From Alphaproteobacteria bacterium (GTDB lineage Bacteria; Myxococcota_A; UBA796; UBA2385), in the NCBI GenBank assembly GCA_020632755.1, contig JACKEY010000004.1, positions 434,001 to 498,000 of the forward strand: a DNA stretch of 64,000 nucleotides, in the 5' to 3' direction. Positions within the stretch are counted from its first letter, which is position 1. Each line of letters starts with the position of its first letter. Below the pieces are notes generated by a model. That model worked only from the letters and a program-made list of their open reading frames with translations, was not told the origin of the DNA and did not search any database. Position numbers and translations under genes: made by a program. Of the stretch, positions 1-8,373 are shown one piece after another.

Positions 1-1919
1 TCCAGGTAGGTCTCGAGGGGGTGGGCGGCCCCGAGGGGGCGCCGCAAGGTCAGGGCCCAGGGCGAGTCGAAGGTGCGCTCGAACCAGGGATGATCGGGGA
101 TGCCGTAGACGTGGGTGTCGGGGATCGGCGGGTCGTCGGCGCAGGGCAGGCCGAGCTCCCAGGGGTCGTAGATGGCGACCCGGGCGTCTTCGTAGACCGA
201 GCGGCCCACCATCTCGCGCAGCTGCTTGTTGAGCCGGCGCCGCCGCATCTTGATGGCGTTGTCGAGCAGACCCTCGGCCTCGAGCTGGGTGTCGAAGGCG
301 TCCTTCTGCAGCACGACGTAGCGGTAGCCCAGGTCGTAGGCGGCCTGGCGGTCCTCCTCCTCCCAGCCCTCGGGCATGTCCCGCAGCCCGCTGCCGAGCC
401 CCAGCAGGCGGCGCACCCAGGTGTTCTCCCGCCGCAGCTGGATGCTCTCGAGGGGGGTGAAGACGGGGTTGTTCTCGATCATGCCGCCCAGCATCGGGCG
501 CCCATGGAAGGTCTGGTAGTACAGGTGCGCCTGGGTGAAGGCGTAGGGCAGCTCGATGATGGCGCCGGGCGGTCCGTCGGCGAGGCACTGGTAGCCGGCG
601 GGGATCTCGCCGGTCCAGCTGGGGAAGGGCAGCATGTGGTTGCGCTGCAGGTGCAGGCCCTGGCCTGCGACCGCCAGGACGACGGCGGGCAGCGCCAGGC
701 CCGGCCAGCGCCGGCGGACCGCCGCGACGCCGAGGGCGACGGCGACACCCCCCAGGATGGCCAGGAACGCGGTGGCCCGGGCCGGCCACCACAGCCGCCG
801 GAGGAAGGGGATGGCCTTGGCCGCCAGGATGTAGGGCGGGTTCGGGAAGGCCAGGTCCGCCACCAGGATGGTCGGCCCGAGGGCCAGCACGGCGCAGAAC
901 ACCATCGCGGCGAGCAGCCGCGCGCGGCGGCGGGGGGGAGCGACCCACAGCCCCAGCAGCGCCAGGGCCCCGGACAGCAGCGGCACCAGCTGCACGTAGT
1001 CCAGGAAGATCTCCTCGCCGGCCTTGTTGCGGGCGAAGAAGCCGGCGGTCAGCCGCCCGGGCTGCCAGGTGTACATGCCGACGACGGTGCCCTCGACGGT
1101 GGCCGGCGTCTGATCGCCCATGTCCCACAGCTCGACGTTGAGCAGGCCGGGCACGGCGCCGGCCTCGGCGGTCGCCTGGATCATCGGCCACGCCAGGGGG
1201 GCGACCACCACCGCGGCGACGGCGGCCATCAGGGCGTGACGGGCCAGGATTCGGACCGGCCCGCCGCTGTCGTCGGGCGGTCGTCGGGCGCACCACAGCC
1301 CGTGGCCCAGGGCGACCAGGCCGCCGAACAGCGCGTAGTACCAGTACTGGTAGCCGGTGAGCGCCAGCAGCAGGCCGGCGGCCAGGGGCCAGCGCAGGCC
1401 GCGTCGCTCCGCCGTGCGCCAGGCCGTCAGCACGAACAGCACCGGCAGCAGCAGGATGGCCTGGGTCGGGCGGCCCTCGACCAGCTCGAAGAGCACGAAG
1501 GGGCTGGTGGCGAAGAGCAGGGTGCCGGCGGCGACGGCCAGGCGATCGTCGGTGAACTCGCGCAGCAGCAGGCTGAAGGCGGCCGCCGACAGGGCGGCGC
1601 CGACCAGGACGAAGACGTTGTAGCCGAGCACGGGGCCCAGGACGGCCAGCACGGGCACCGCCAGGATGGCGTCGAGCACGTTGGTGCCGGTGTGGCCGAA
1701 GATGTCCTTGCCGTAGGGGTGGAAGAACAGGTCGGTGTGCGAGAACTCGCCGCCCTCGGTCAGCGCCCGGCCGACGAACCAGTAGAACCACTGGGTGCCG
1801 TAGTGATCGACGTACTCGCTGCCCAGGAAGTGGTCGTGCAGGTGCGGCAGGGCGGGACCGAGCACGGCGAGCAGCAGCAGGGCCGCCAGCACACCCACCG
1901 CCAGGCGGGGGCGGCTCAT
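1..1919 (-). CDS. Polytopic membrane protein, GT-C glycosyltransferase-like (3' end cut by window edge)
   Basis: The reading frame opens with ATG and runs off the left edge, so about 639 residues are visible and the C-terminus is missing. It starts with a hydrophobic segment (residues 5-25), continues with a polar loop containing HPYGKDIFGHTGTN near residues 67-80, and then has many membrane segments up to about residue 420. After that comes a soluble, probably periplasmic, domain. This layout (early acidic/aromatic loop, many helices, large C-terminal soluble domain) resembles GT-C-fold, lipid-linked-sugar-dependent glycosyltransferases, but no family signature is decisive. The start overlaps the stop of the upstream gene as ATGA, so the two are probably translationally coupled. 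It looks paralogous to the gene at 19459-21174. Substrate unknown. Confidence 0.8.
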   Translation of the reverse strand, partial: MSRPRLAVGVLAALLLLAVLGPALPHLHDHFLGSEYVDHYGTQWFYWFVGRALTEGGEFSHTDLFFHPYGKDIFGHTGTNVLDAILAVPVLAVLGPVLGYNVFVLVGAALSAAAFSLLLREFTDDRLAVAAGTLLFATSPFVLFELVEGRPTQAILLLPVLFVLTAWRTAERRGLRWPLAAGLLLALTGYQYWYYALFGGLVALGHGLWCARRPPDDSGGPVRILARHALMAAVAAVVVAPLAWPMIQATAEAGAVPGLLNVELWDMGDQTPATVEGTVVGMYTWQPGRLTAGFFARNKAGEEIFLDYVQLVPLLSGALALLGLWVAPPRRRARLLAAMVFCAVLALGPTILVADLAFPNPPYILAAKAIPFLRRLWWPARATAFLAILGGVAVALGVAAVRRRWPGLALPAVVLAVAGQGLHLQRNHMLPFPSWTGEIPAGYQCLADGPPGAIIELPYAFTQAHLYYQTFHGRPMLGGMIENNPVFTPLESIQLRRENTWVRRLLGLGSGLRDMPEGWEEEDRQAAYDLGYRYVVLQKDAFDTQLEAEGLLDNAIKMRRRRLNKQLREMVGRSVYEDARVAIYDPWELGLPCADDPPIPDTHVYGIPDHPWFERTFDSPWALTLRRPLGAAHPLETYL

Positions 1920-3658
1920 TGCCTGGCCCGGCTGTGGCCCATCGGCTTGCGCATCTCGCGGGCCTCCTCGGCCGCCGTGCGGTCCTCCTCCTCCCCCGTC
2001 CCCAGCGCGCGCGGGTCGACGCCCTTGGGGGCGGAGAAGCCCGGGCCCGCGACCCCCCGGACGCCGTCGCCCGGCAGGGTCGCGTCTTCGACCAGCGGGG
2101 CGCCGCCGGGGGTGAACCAGACCACGACGCACTCGGTGCTCGCCCGCTTGTGCCACAGGGGCGCGAAGCCGCGGTCACCGAGCAGCACCAGCAGCTGGTC
2201 CATGCCCAGGGGGAAGCGCTGGCGCCAGGCGATGTCGCGGTCGCCGCAGTCCCAGTGCACCAGGGCGTGCACCCGGTCGAGCTCTCCGGTCGGCTGGGCC
2301 GCGCGCAGGTCGATCACGTCCACCCGGGTGTGGCCGGCCAGGTACAGCCCCAGGCGCCCGGGGGCCTCGCTGTACGGCACGTTCAGGCCCTGGTCGACGG
2401 CCAGGCGGCAGCGCTGATCCGGCGGGCAGGACGCGGCCAGCAGGGCGGCGATGTGGTCCCGACCGAACTCGGTGTAGGGCCGGTAGAGGCTCTGCAGGTT
2501 GGCCTTCGGCGGCATGCCGGTGGCGGCCGCCACCTGGCCCAGGGCGCCGCCGTGGGTGGACAGTCCGGGGAGGCGAGGCAGCGTGGGCAGCAGCAGGGCC
2601 GTCACGGCCAGGACGGGTCCGACGCGGCCCAGCCGGGCCAGGCCGAGGCCCCCGAGCACGGCCAGGGCCGCGAAGCCGGGGGTGAAGTTGTCCATGCCGG
2701 CCCGGAACAGCCCCCACAGCAGGAAGGGCAGGGCCGCCCAGGTGGCCAGCAGCAGGGTGGGACCGCGGCGGGCTTCGCTCCCGCGCAGCCACAGGGCGAG
2801 CAGGCCCAGCAGGGCGACCGGGCCCCCGACGACGCCGACCCCCACCAGCAGCTGCTCTCCCAGGGCCGGCACGTCGTGGGCGTACCGGGCCCGGGCGGCC
2901 ACCTTCGTCGTCAGGTAGCGCTGCAGCTCGAGCAGCGCGGGCAGGGCGGCCAGCAGCCAGCCGACCGCGACCAGGGCCAGCCGCTTCCACGAGGGGCGCC
3001 GCCCCTGGACGCCCACGACCATGGCGAGCGCCAGGGGACCCAACCACGGCAGCGCGGATGGGCGCAGGAGCAGGGCCAGGGCGCCGCAGGCGATGGTCGC
3101 CGCGACGGCGCGCGCCCGGCCCAGGGTCGGGTCCCGCAGCCACGGCAGCGCCGCCCCCAGGACCAGCACCGCCTCGACCACGTGGATCCACGACATGCGC
3201 GGGAAGATGCTCACGTAGGGCAGGCCACCGGCCAGCACGAGCGCCAGCACCCCCGCCCGGGGCCTTGCCAGCGCGCGCCCGACCAGGCCGCAGAGGCAGA
3301 GCAGCAGGACCAGCGCGAGCACGTCGACCGCTTGGAAGGCCTCGACCGACAGGCCGAAGACCCGCAGCCACAGCGCCAGGAAGAGCTCGTACCAGCCCCC
3401 CGTGCGGTGGAGCAGGGGGCGCAGCGCCTGCTCCAGCGTCGGGCCTTCGCCACCGGCGAGCGCGGCGTGCACCTGGGGCAGGCGCTCGTAGAACAGGCCC
3501 AGATCCCGGGGCAGGCGCGCGTCGTGCAGCACGTAGTCGACGTGCAGGCCCGCCGGCACCAGCAGGCCCGCCGCCGCCAGCACGCGCAGGGGCCAGGGAG
3601 AGGACATCGGGGCCAGACTGCCCGCTGACGGGGCCGGTCGCTGGTCGGAGGAGGGCAT
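1916..3658 (-). CDS. Polytopic membrane protein, GT-C/PMT-like, unknown substrate
   Basis: 580 residues. Start chosen at the ATG that overlaps the upstream stop by one base (TGATG); a second ATG lies 17 codons further in. After the first membrane segment (about residues 26-40) comes an acidic, aromatic loop (DLGLFYERLP near residue 52), as in PMT/ArnT-type glycosyltransferases, which use such a loop for catalysis. About ten hydrophobic segments follow, including FPRMSWIHVVEAV near residue 152. The C-terminal third is soluble and contains several Cys residues, likely disulfide-bonded in the periplasm. Membrane topology and position in a coupled operon are clear; the glycosyltransferase role is inference. 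Related in layout to the genes at 8374 and 17861. Confidence 0.8.
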   Translation of the reverse strand: MPSSDQRPAPSAGSLAPMSSPWPLRVLAAAGLLVPAGLHVDYVLHDARLPRDLGLFYERLPQVHAALAGGEGPTLEQALRPLLHRTGGWYELFLALWLRVFGLSVEAFQAVDVLALVLLLCLCGLVGRALARPRAGVLALVLAGGLPYVSIFPRMSWIHVVEAVLVLGAALPWLRDPTLGRARAVAATIACGALALLLRPSALPWLGPLALAMVVGVQGRRPSWKRLALVAVGWLLAALPALLELQRYLTTKVAARARYAHDVPALGEQLLVGVGVVGGPVALLGLLALWLRGSEARRGPTLLLATWAALPFLLWGLFRAGMDNFTPGFAALAVLGGLGLARLGRVGPVLAVTALLLPTLPRLPGLSTHGGALGQVAAATGMPPKANLQSLYRPYTEFGRDHIAALLAASCPPDQRCRLAVDQGLNVPYSEAPGRLGLYLAGHTRVDVIDLRAAQPTGELDRVHALVHWDCGDRDIAWRQRFPLGMDQLLVLLGDRGFAPLWHKRASTECVVVWFTPGGAPLVEDATLPGDGVRGVAGPGFSAPKGVDPRALGTGEEEDRTAAEEAREMRKPMGHSRARQ

Positions 3659-5154
3659 CAGTCCCGCTTCTCGAGGCGATCGCGGGCGCGCTGCAGGCCG
3701 CTCTTGGACGGCGGGTGGCCCGGGGAGCAGGGCGGCTCCAGGGTGGCGTGGCGGGGCGGGGCCGGGAAGGTGCGGGTCGCTGCGGCGGGCACGCTCTCGG
3801 CGCAGGGACGGTCCGCGCCGGTTCGCTCGGGGGAGAGGCGCCACAGGGTGTAGCGATCGTGGTCCATGGCGACCCGCTCCCAGTCCGGGCCCGGCGGCTC
3901 GTCCCCGGCGACCCAGGCCTTCCAGGCCGGGCCGTCGGTGGTGGGGTCGGGCGGCGGACCCGCGTCGCCCTCGCCCTCGCCCTCTCCCTCGGCCTGGGGC
4001 ACCGTGGTCCGCGGGAGGGGACAGCCGACGAAGGCGCGGGGTTCACCGGCGGCCAGGTCGCCCGGGGCGGCCCGCTCGCAGAGCTCGGCGCCGAAGGCCC
4101 GCAAGGTCGCGAGGTCCGCGGCCTGGTCCCGGGTGGCGGCCCCGACGTCCGGCCAGCGCACCAGGGCGACCACGAAGAAGGGCATGGCGACGGTCAGGCG
4201 GCCTTCGCGGCCGGGCGCCCGATGGGCCGCCAGGGCGGCGAGGGCCACCGGCGCCAGCACGGCGATGTGCCGGGGCTCGGACCAGACGACCAGGGCGGGC
4301 AGGGCGGCGAGCAGGGGCAGACCCAGCCCCGCCCGGCGGTCCTTCCAGGCGACGTAGCCGGCCATGCCGAAGAGCCCCCACAGGGCGGGCGCGCGGCCGA
4401 GGATCCACCCGGCGCGGTGCAGCGGGCCCGCGGCAGCGACGTCGGCCGGCACCTCGCGGGGCACGTCGCCGCCCAGCGCGGCGTCGACCCGCCGCATCCA
4501 CTCCCAGCCCGTCGGCAGCCAGTCCTGGCCGAGCAGCACGGGGCTCAGGGCGGCGAGGACCAGGGCGATCAGGGCGGCGACGGCGGTGGGCGGCTGGCGG
4601 CGGGCCTGGAGCAGCAGGGGGAGGGCGAGGCCGAGGGCCAGCACGGGGCCGAGCTCGCGGGCGAGCAGGACCCCGCCGAGCAGCAGGGGCAGCGGGAGGA
4701 GCAGGGCGGGGGAGGGGCGATCGCGGACCAGGACGCGGTCGACCACCAGCGCGGTGACGGCGACGAGCGCCGTCAGCAGGCCGTCCGGTCCGACCCAGGC
4801 GCTGAACGCGGCGGGCTCGGGCAGCACGGCCAGGCCGACGCCAGCGCCGACCGCCAGGAAGACCGGGGCGCCGCGCAGGCGGGCCAGGGCCGTGGTGGCC
4901 GCCGCCGCGATGGCGGTGCACGAGAGCCCCAGGGGCACCGCCAGGGTCGCCGGGTGGCCGGGCAGCAGACCGGCCACCAGCGGCCAAAGTGGCGGCAGCG
5001 GGTGACCGCGGCCCGCCGCAGCGTCCAGGGCCGCGAAGGTCCACAGGTCGGGGTCCGGCCCGGCACCGCCCCATGCCGAGAGCAGGGTCAGCTGCAGGGC
5101 GGTCGCCACGAGGGCGAGGCCAGCGGCCAGCAGGGACAGGCGGCCAGCGGTCAT
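3658..5154 (-). CDS. Polytopic membrane protein, possible glycosyltransferase
   Basis: 498 residues. The ATG overlaps the stop of the upstream lipoprotein gene as ATGA. An N-terminal hydrophobic segment is followed by a loop with DPDLWTFAALDAAAGRG near residue 35, where GT39/PMT-like enzymes carry an acidic catalytic loop. About eight further hydrophobic stretches follow, then a roughly 150-residue soluble tail rich in Pro, Asp and Glu. The tail contains an acidic run (QAEGEGEGEGD) encoded by a short tandem hexamer at about 3968-3991. The protein ends in a basic stretch (ARDRLEKRD). It sits between a lipoprotein and two similar membrane proteins, so the four probably act together at the envelope. 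Function not established. Confidence 0.77.
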   Translation of the reverse strand: MTAGRLSLLAAGLALVATALQLTLLSAWGGAGPDPDLWTFAALDAAAGRGHPLPPLWPLVAGLLPGHPATLAVPLGLSCTAIAAAATTALARLRGAPVFLAVGAGVGLAVLPEPAAFSAWVGPDGLLTALVAVTALVVDRVLVRDRPSPALLLPLPLLLGGVLLARELGPVLALGLALPLLLQARRQPPTAVAALIALVLAALSPVLLGQDWLPTGWEWMRRVDAALGGDVPREVPADVAAAGPLHRAGWILGRAPALWGLFGMAGYVAWKDRRAGLGLPLLAALPALVVWSEPRHIAVLAPVALAALAAHRAPGREGRLTVAMPFFVVALVRWPDVGAATRDQAADLATLRAFGAELCERAAPGDLAAGEPRAFVGCPLPRTTVPQAEGEGEGEGDAGPPPDPTTDGPAWKAWVAGDEPPGPDWERVAMDHDRYTLWRLSPERTGADRPCAESVPAAATRTFPAPPRHATLEPPCSPGHPPSKSGLQRARDRLEKRD

Positions 5155-6464
5155 CGGGGCCTCACGCGGTCGGAGCCCGGGGGGATCTCGAAGGGCCGCT
5201 GGCCCAGGCGTCCCGCGGCCCATGCCAGGGCGGCGTCGCCAGAACCGGCCGCAGCGTCTGCCCAGGGCCGCGTGACCCCTCCGCGCCGCGCCGCGGACTC
5301 GAGCAGGCAGATGCGCAGGTCGGTCTGCGCGTCGTCCGACACGGGGCGGACCGCGTCGCCCCAGGCATGGCGCCACCGGTCCGGCGGGGCGTCGGCCAGC
5401 CCGTCGTCCGGCCCGGTGTGGGCGTCGTACTGGCGCGCACTCTCCCGCGTTCCCGCGCCCGTGGCCGCCAGCGCGGCGGTGGCGGCCGCCGCCGCTGCGT
5501 CCAGCGAGCCCTCGCGGAGCCCGTCCTCCTCGACCAGCCGCAGCGCGATGGCGCAGCGCAGCGCGGGCACGGCGGCCGCGGGCAGCACCGCGGCGGCTCC
5601 GCCGGCGACGGGTTCGGCCCGGTCCACGCTTCGCCAGGCGACCAGGCCCCACAGGTGGTCGCGGGCCAGCGGGCCCAGGGCGGGGTCCACCCGGGCTGAG
5701 GCGTCGGAGAAGACGTCCGCGGCGGCGACCACCGGCTTCCAGGCGGCGGCGTCGGCCACGCCGGCCGGCGGGGCCCGCTCGGCGACGTGGCCCTCGACGT
5801 GGCGCAGGCACTGGGCGGCGAAGGGCGAGGCCTCGGCGCACAGGGACACGGCCCGGCCGACGAGCGCGGGCACGTCCTCGGGCGCGGGTGCGGCCTTCAG
5901 CGGGGCCTCGGCCGCGACGAAGCGGCACTCGGCCTGCCAGCGGGCTTCGGCCAGGCTGGCGCAGGCCGCGCTCGCGGCGGTGGCGTCGAGGGCGGCCGCT
6001 GCGTCCTGGACGCAGCCCCGCGGGTCGGGCGCCCCGGCGCAGGTCGGCACCAGGGCGGGCGTGGGCCCGGCGTGCATCGCGGCGGCGGCCTCGAAGCGGC
6101 GGGGCAGCCCCGGGGCGGCGGCGGGGCCGGGCGCGGGCCGCGCGGGATCCACCTGCAGGTGAGGCCGCCGGTTCAGCTCCACGCAGCGGGCCGCGCCGTC
6201 GCCGTCGAGCAGGGCGCAGAGGGGCTCGGTGGTGCCCGGGTGGGCCTCGCTCAGGGCGACGATCCGCGAGAGCCGCACCAGCGGGTCGGGCTCGGCCGCG
6301 AGCGCCCGCTCGATGGCGGCGGCGTCCTCGGGCCACTGCAGATCGGCCAGGGGATCGGGGGAGGCGCCGCCCGTGCAGCCGACCAGCACGCCCGCCGCGG
6401 CCTGTGTCCACCACGGGAGCCGCCGGTGCCGGAGTGTCGGGGAGGGGGCGGGAGGCGCACGCAT
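5151..6464 (-). CDS. Putative lipoprotein, unknown function, first gene of a membrane-protein operon
   Basis: 437 residues. A basic N-terminus and a short hydrophobic stretch end in the lipobox LVGC (lipidated Cys at residue 30), so export and lipidation are expected. The rest is Ala-rich, helical in composition, and carries many spaced Cys residues (for example LCALLDGDGAARC, CVELN and CASLAEARWQAEC) that could form disulfides. I recognise no domain. The stop overlaps the ATG of the following membrane-protein gene, so the product likely works with those proteins. No ribosome binding site precedes the ATG. Instead a -10-like TAGACG sits so that transcription would start on the A of ATG, suggesting a leaderless message. 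Confidence 0.72.
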   Translation of the reverse strand: MRAPPAPSPTLRHRRLPWWTQAAAGVLVGCTGGASPDPLADLQWPEDAAAIERALAAEPDPLVRLSRIVALSEAHPGTTEPLCALLDGDGAARCVELNRRPHLQVDPARPAPGPAAAPGLPRRFEAAAAMHAGPTPALVPTCAGAPDPRGCVQDAAAALDATAASAACASLAEARWQAECRFVAAEAPLKAAPAPEDVPALVGRAVSLCAEASPFAAQCLRHVEGHVAERAPPAGVADAAAWKPVVAAADVFSDASARVDPALGPLARDHLWGLVAWRSVDRAEPVAGGAAAVLPAAAVPALRCAIALRLVEEDGLREGSLDAAAAAATAALAATGAGTRESARQYDAHTGPDDGLADAPPDRWRHAWGDAVRPVSDDAQTDLRICLLESAARRGGVTRPWADAAAGSGDAALAWAAGRLGQRPFEIPPGSDRVRPR

Positions 6465-6476
6465 CGGGTCCGTCTA
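6465..6476 (-). promoter_or_regulatory. Leaderless-type -10 box for the 6464 gene
   Basis: On the minus strand TAGACG (6476-6471) has ten bases between its TA and the ATG at 6464, so initiation would fall on the start codon itself. Same spacing as at 17812, 21174, 31030, 38698, 57160 and 57206. Confidence 0.5.
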
Positions 6477-6497
6477 TCTGCTGGCCACCGGTGGGGT

Positions 6498-6503
6498 TAG
6501 GCC
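6498..6503 (+). promoter_or_regulatory. Candidate -10 box for the 6529 gene
   Basis: TAGGCC in a GGTTAGGCC context. Predicted transcription start about 6510, leaving a 19-base leader that carries GGAG six bases before the ATG. Confidence 0.35.
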
Positions 6504-6528
6504 GGGGCCGACCCTCCCCGGAGCGACC

Positions 6529-7263
6529 ATGTCCCCGCCACCTCCGCCTCCTCCCGGTGGCCGCCTGCGCGGCCTCGCCCGTCGGGTCCGCGACCGGGTA
6601 GCGGGCGCCGGCCGCGACTCGGGCGCCGGCTTCGACGCCAGCCAGGACATGGCCTTCGCCGTGCTGCAGGAAGAGGGCGACAGCGCCTGGCAGCGGGTGG
6701 GCGCCTCGTTGGTCTCGGCCTGGGAGATCGGTCTCACCGACACCTCCCGCGCCCTCGCGGGCCGCATCCCCGACGACGACCGCCGCCGCCTGGTCGAGCG
6801 GATCAGCGATGCGCTGGTCCCCACGCAGCAGCCCCTCAACGACGCCAAGGCCGCCTTCTCCCGCGCCGTGACCGACGGGACGCGCGAGGGGCTGGCCGCT
6901 GGCCGGCTGGACGTCGCCACGGCGCCGCTGGCGGCCGTGATGGCCGGGGTCGGCGCCGACCTCGCCGGTGGCTGGGAGAAGACCACCGGCTACCTCGCCC
7001 CGGTCTTCGAGGTCCTCCCCGATCCGGAGGCCGCCCGCGCGGCCTTCCGCGAGGTCGGCCCCGCCCTGCAGCAGCTCTTCGACGAACAGGGCGCCACCTT
7101 CGCCCGGGCCCTGGCGGCGCTGCCCGAGGGCGACGACCTGGAGCACGACCTGCGCGAGGCCGTCGACGCCTGGTACGCGGCCACCAGCCGCGGGGTCGAG
7201 GTCACCGTCTACCGGGGCCGCACGGTGCTGGTCGACGCGGCCCGGGCGCTCCCGGCCGGCTGA
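6529..7263 (+). CDS. Hypothetical helical protein
   Basis: 244 residues. ATG preceded by GGAG at a six-base distance. The protein begins with a Pro-rich stretch and a basic segment, with no signal peptide or membrane helix, so it is probably cytoplasmic. The rest is strongly helical and Ala/Asp/Glu/Arg-rich, with heptad-like spacing in places. I do not recognise a family. The next gene starts five bases after its stop, so it is likely cotranscribed with the DUF72 protein. It is divergent from the lipoprotein gene at 6464, and the short shared intergenic region holds a candidate promoter on each strand. Confidence 0.7.
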   Translation: MSPPPPPPPGGRLRGLARRVRDRVAGAGRDSGAGFDASQDMAFAVLQEEGDSAWQRVGASLVSAWEIGLTDTSRALAGRIPDDDRRRLVERISDALVPTQQPLNDAKAAFSRAVTDGTREGLAAGRLDVATAPLAAVMAGVGADLAGGWEKTTGYLAPVFEVLPDPEAARAAFREVGPALQQLFDEQGATFARALAALPEGDDLEHDLREAVDAWYAATSRGVEVTVYRGRTVLVDAARALPAG

Positions 7264-7268
7264 GCGGG

Positions 7269-8270
7269 ATGGCGGGACAGGTCGGGCTGTTCGGGGGCCA
7301 GGAGCCCACGCCGGGCCGCGTGGGCCCCGCGGTGGTGCCCGACGCCTTGCGCGCGGTGGCCGACCGCCTCCCAGAGACGCTCCACCTGGGCACCTCCTCC
7401 TGGACCTTCCCCGGCTGGACGGGCCTGGTCTACGACCGGCCGGCCACCCCGGCCGTCCTGGCCCGGGACGAAGGCCTCGCCGCCTACGCCCGCCACCCGC
7501 TCTTCCGCACCGTGGGTGTCGACCGCACCCACTACCGTCCCGTGGACGCGGAGCGCTTCGCTGGCTGGCGCCGCGCCGTCCCCGATGACTTCCGCTTCCT
7601 GGTCAAGGCCCACGACCACTGCACCCTGGCGACCTTCCCGCGCCACCCCCGCCATGGCGAGCAAGGCGGCCGTCCGAACGCGCGCTTCCTCGACCCCGGC
7701 TATGCCGTCGACCAGGTCGTCGGACCGTGGCGCCAGGGCCTCGGCCGGTCCGCCGGTCCGCTGCTGTTCCAGTTCGCCCCCCAGGACATCGACGCCATGG
7801 GTGGCCCCTGGGGCTTCGCCGAGCGGCTGCACGCCTTCCTCGCCGCCCTGCCGCCGCTGCGCGCGGGCCAGGGCCCCTTCTATGCCGTCGAGGTCCGCAA
7901 CCCGGCGCTCCTGACCCCGGCCTACGCCGACGTCCTGGCCGCGCACGGGGCCGTGCACTGCCTGACCGTGCACGGCGCCATGCCGGGCCTGCGCACCCAG
8001 TGGCGGCTGGCAGGCTGCGGTCGCCAGGGGGCCGTCGTGGTCCGGTGGATGCTCCGTCGCGCCCTGTCCTACGAGGTCGCACGGGCCCGATACGCCCCGT
8101 TCGACCGACTGGTCGACCCGGATCCGGAGACCCGCTCCGACCTGGCGCGCCTCGCCCGGGCCATGGCCGATCGACTGCTGCCCACGTGGATCGTCGCCAA
8201 CAACAAGGCCGAGGGGTGCTCGCCCCGCACGCTGGCGGCACTGGCAGAGGCGGTTCCCGGGACCGCATGA
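7269..8270 (+). CDS. DUF72 (YecE-like) family protein
   Basis: 333 residues, close to or somewhat longer than typical members of this TIM-barrel-like family. The family N-terminal motif is visible as GTSSWTFPGW (residues 41-50), and the C-terminal motif as VANNKAEGCSP (near residue 310). Aromatic and charged residues in between (for example VDRTHYRPVD and FLVKAHD) fit the barrel. The biochemical role of DUF72 is not settled; nucleic-acid-related or radiation-resistance roles have been suggested for relatives. It follows the preceding gene after five bases and is probably in the same operon. No signal peptide; cytoplasmic. Confidence 0.9.
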   Translation: MAGQVGLFGGQEPTPGRVGPAVVPDALRAVADRLPETLHLGTSSWTFPGWTGLVYDRPATPAVLARDEGLAAYARHPLFRTVGVDRTHYRPVDAERFAGWRRAVPDDFRFLVKAHDHCTLATFPRHPRHGEQGGRPNARFLDPGYAVDQVVGPWRQGLGRSAGPLLFQFAPQDIDAMGGPWGFAERLHAFLAALPPLRAGQGPFYAVEVRNPALLTPAYADVLAAHGAVHCLTVHGAMPGLRTQWRLAGCGRQGAVVVRWMLRRALSYEVARARYAPFDRLVDPDPETRSDLARLARAMADRLLPTWIVANNKAEGCSPRTLAALAEAVPGTA

Positions 8271-8373
8271 TGCGGGTCGTCCTTCCCCCGCGGCCCCCGA
8301 TCTGACCCCTCAACGGCCAGCCCCTCGCGCCCGCGCCGACTGGCTCTCCCTGGCCATCGAGCTCGGCAGCGTC

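Noticed and set aside
21..2417. Long open frame on the plus strand
   Set aside because: It is antisense to the membrane proteins at 1-3658, low in hydrophobic residues, and Gln/Gly/Ala/His-rich with no domain: the usual shadow of GC-rich codons.
3968..3991. Short hexamer repeat (ccctcg) as possible regulatory element
   Set aside because: In frame within a coding region and explained by a Glu-Gly run in the protein.
3058..6162. Very long plus-strand open frame (1034 codons)
   Set aside because: Covers antisense of three coupled minus-strand genes that have good starts and overlaps; composition is Pro/Ala/Arg/Gly-rich and featureless.
5155..7146. 5' extension of the minus-strand frame read by the 3658 gene
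   Set aside because: The protein-like part begins at the ATG at 5154 that overlaps the upstream stop; the rest is out of frame with the lipoprotein gene and antisense to the 6529 gene.
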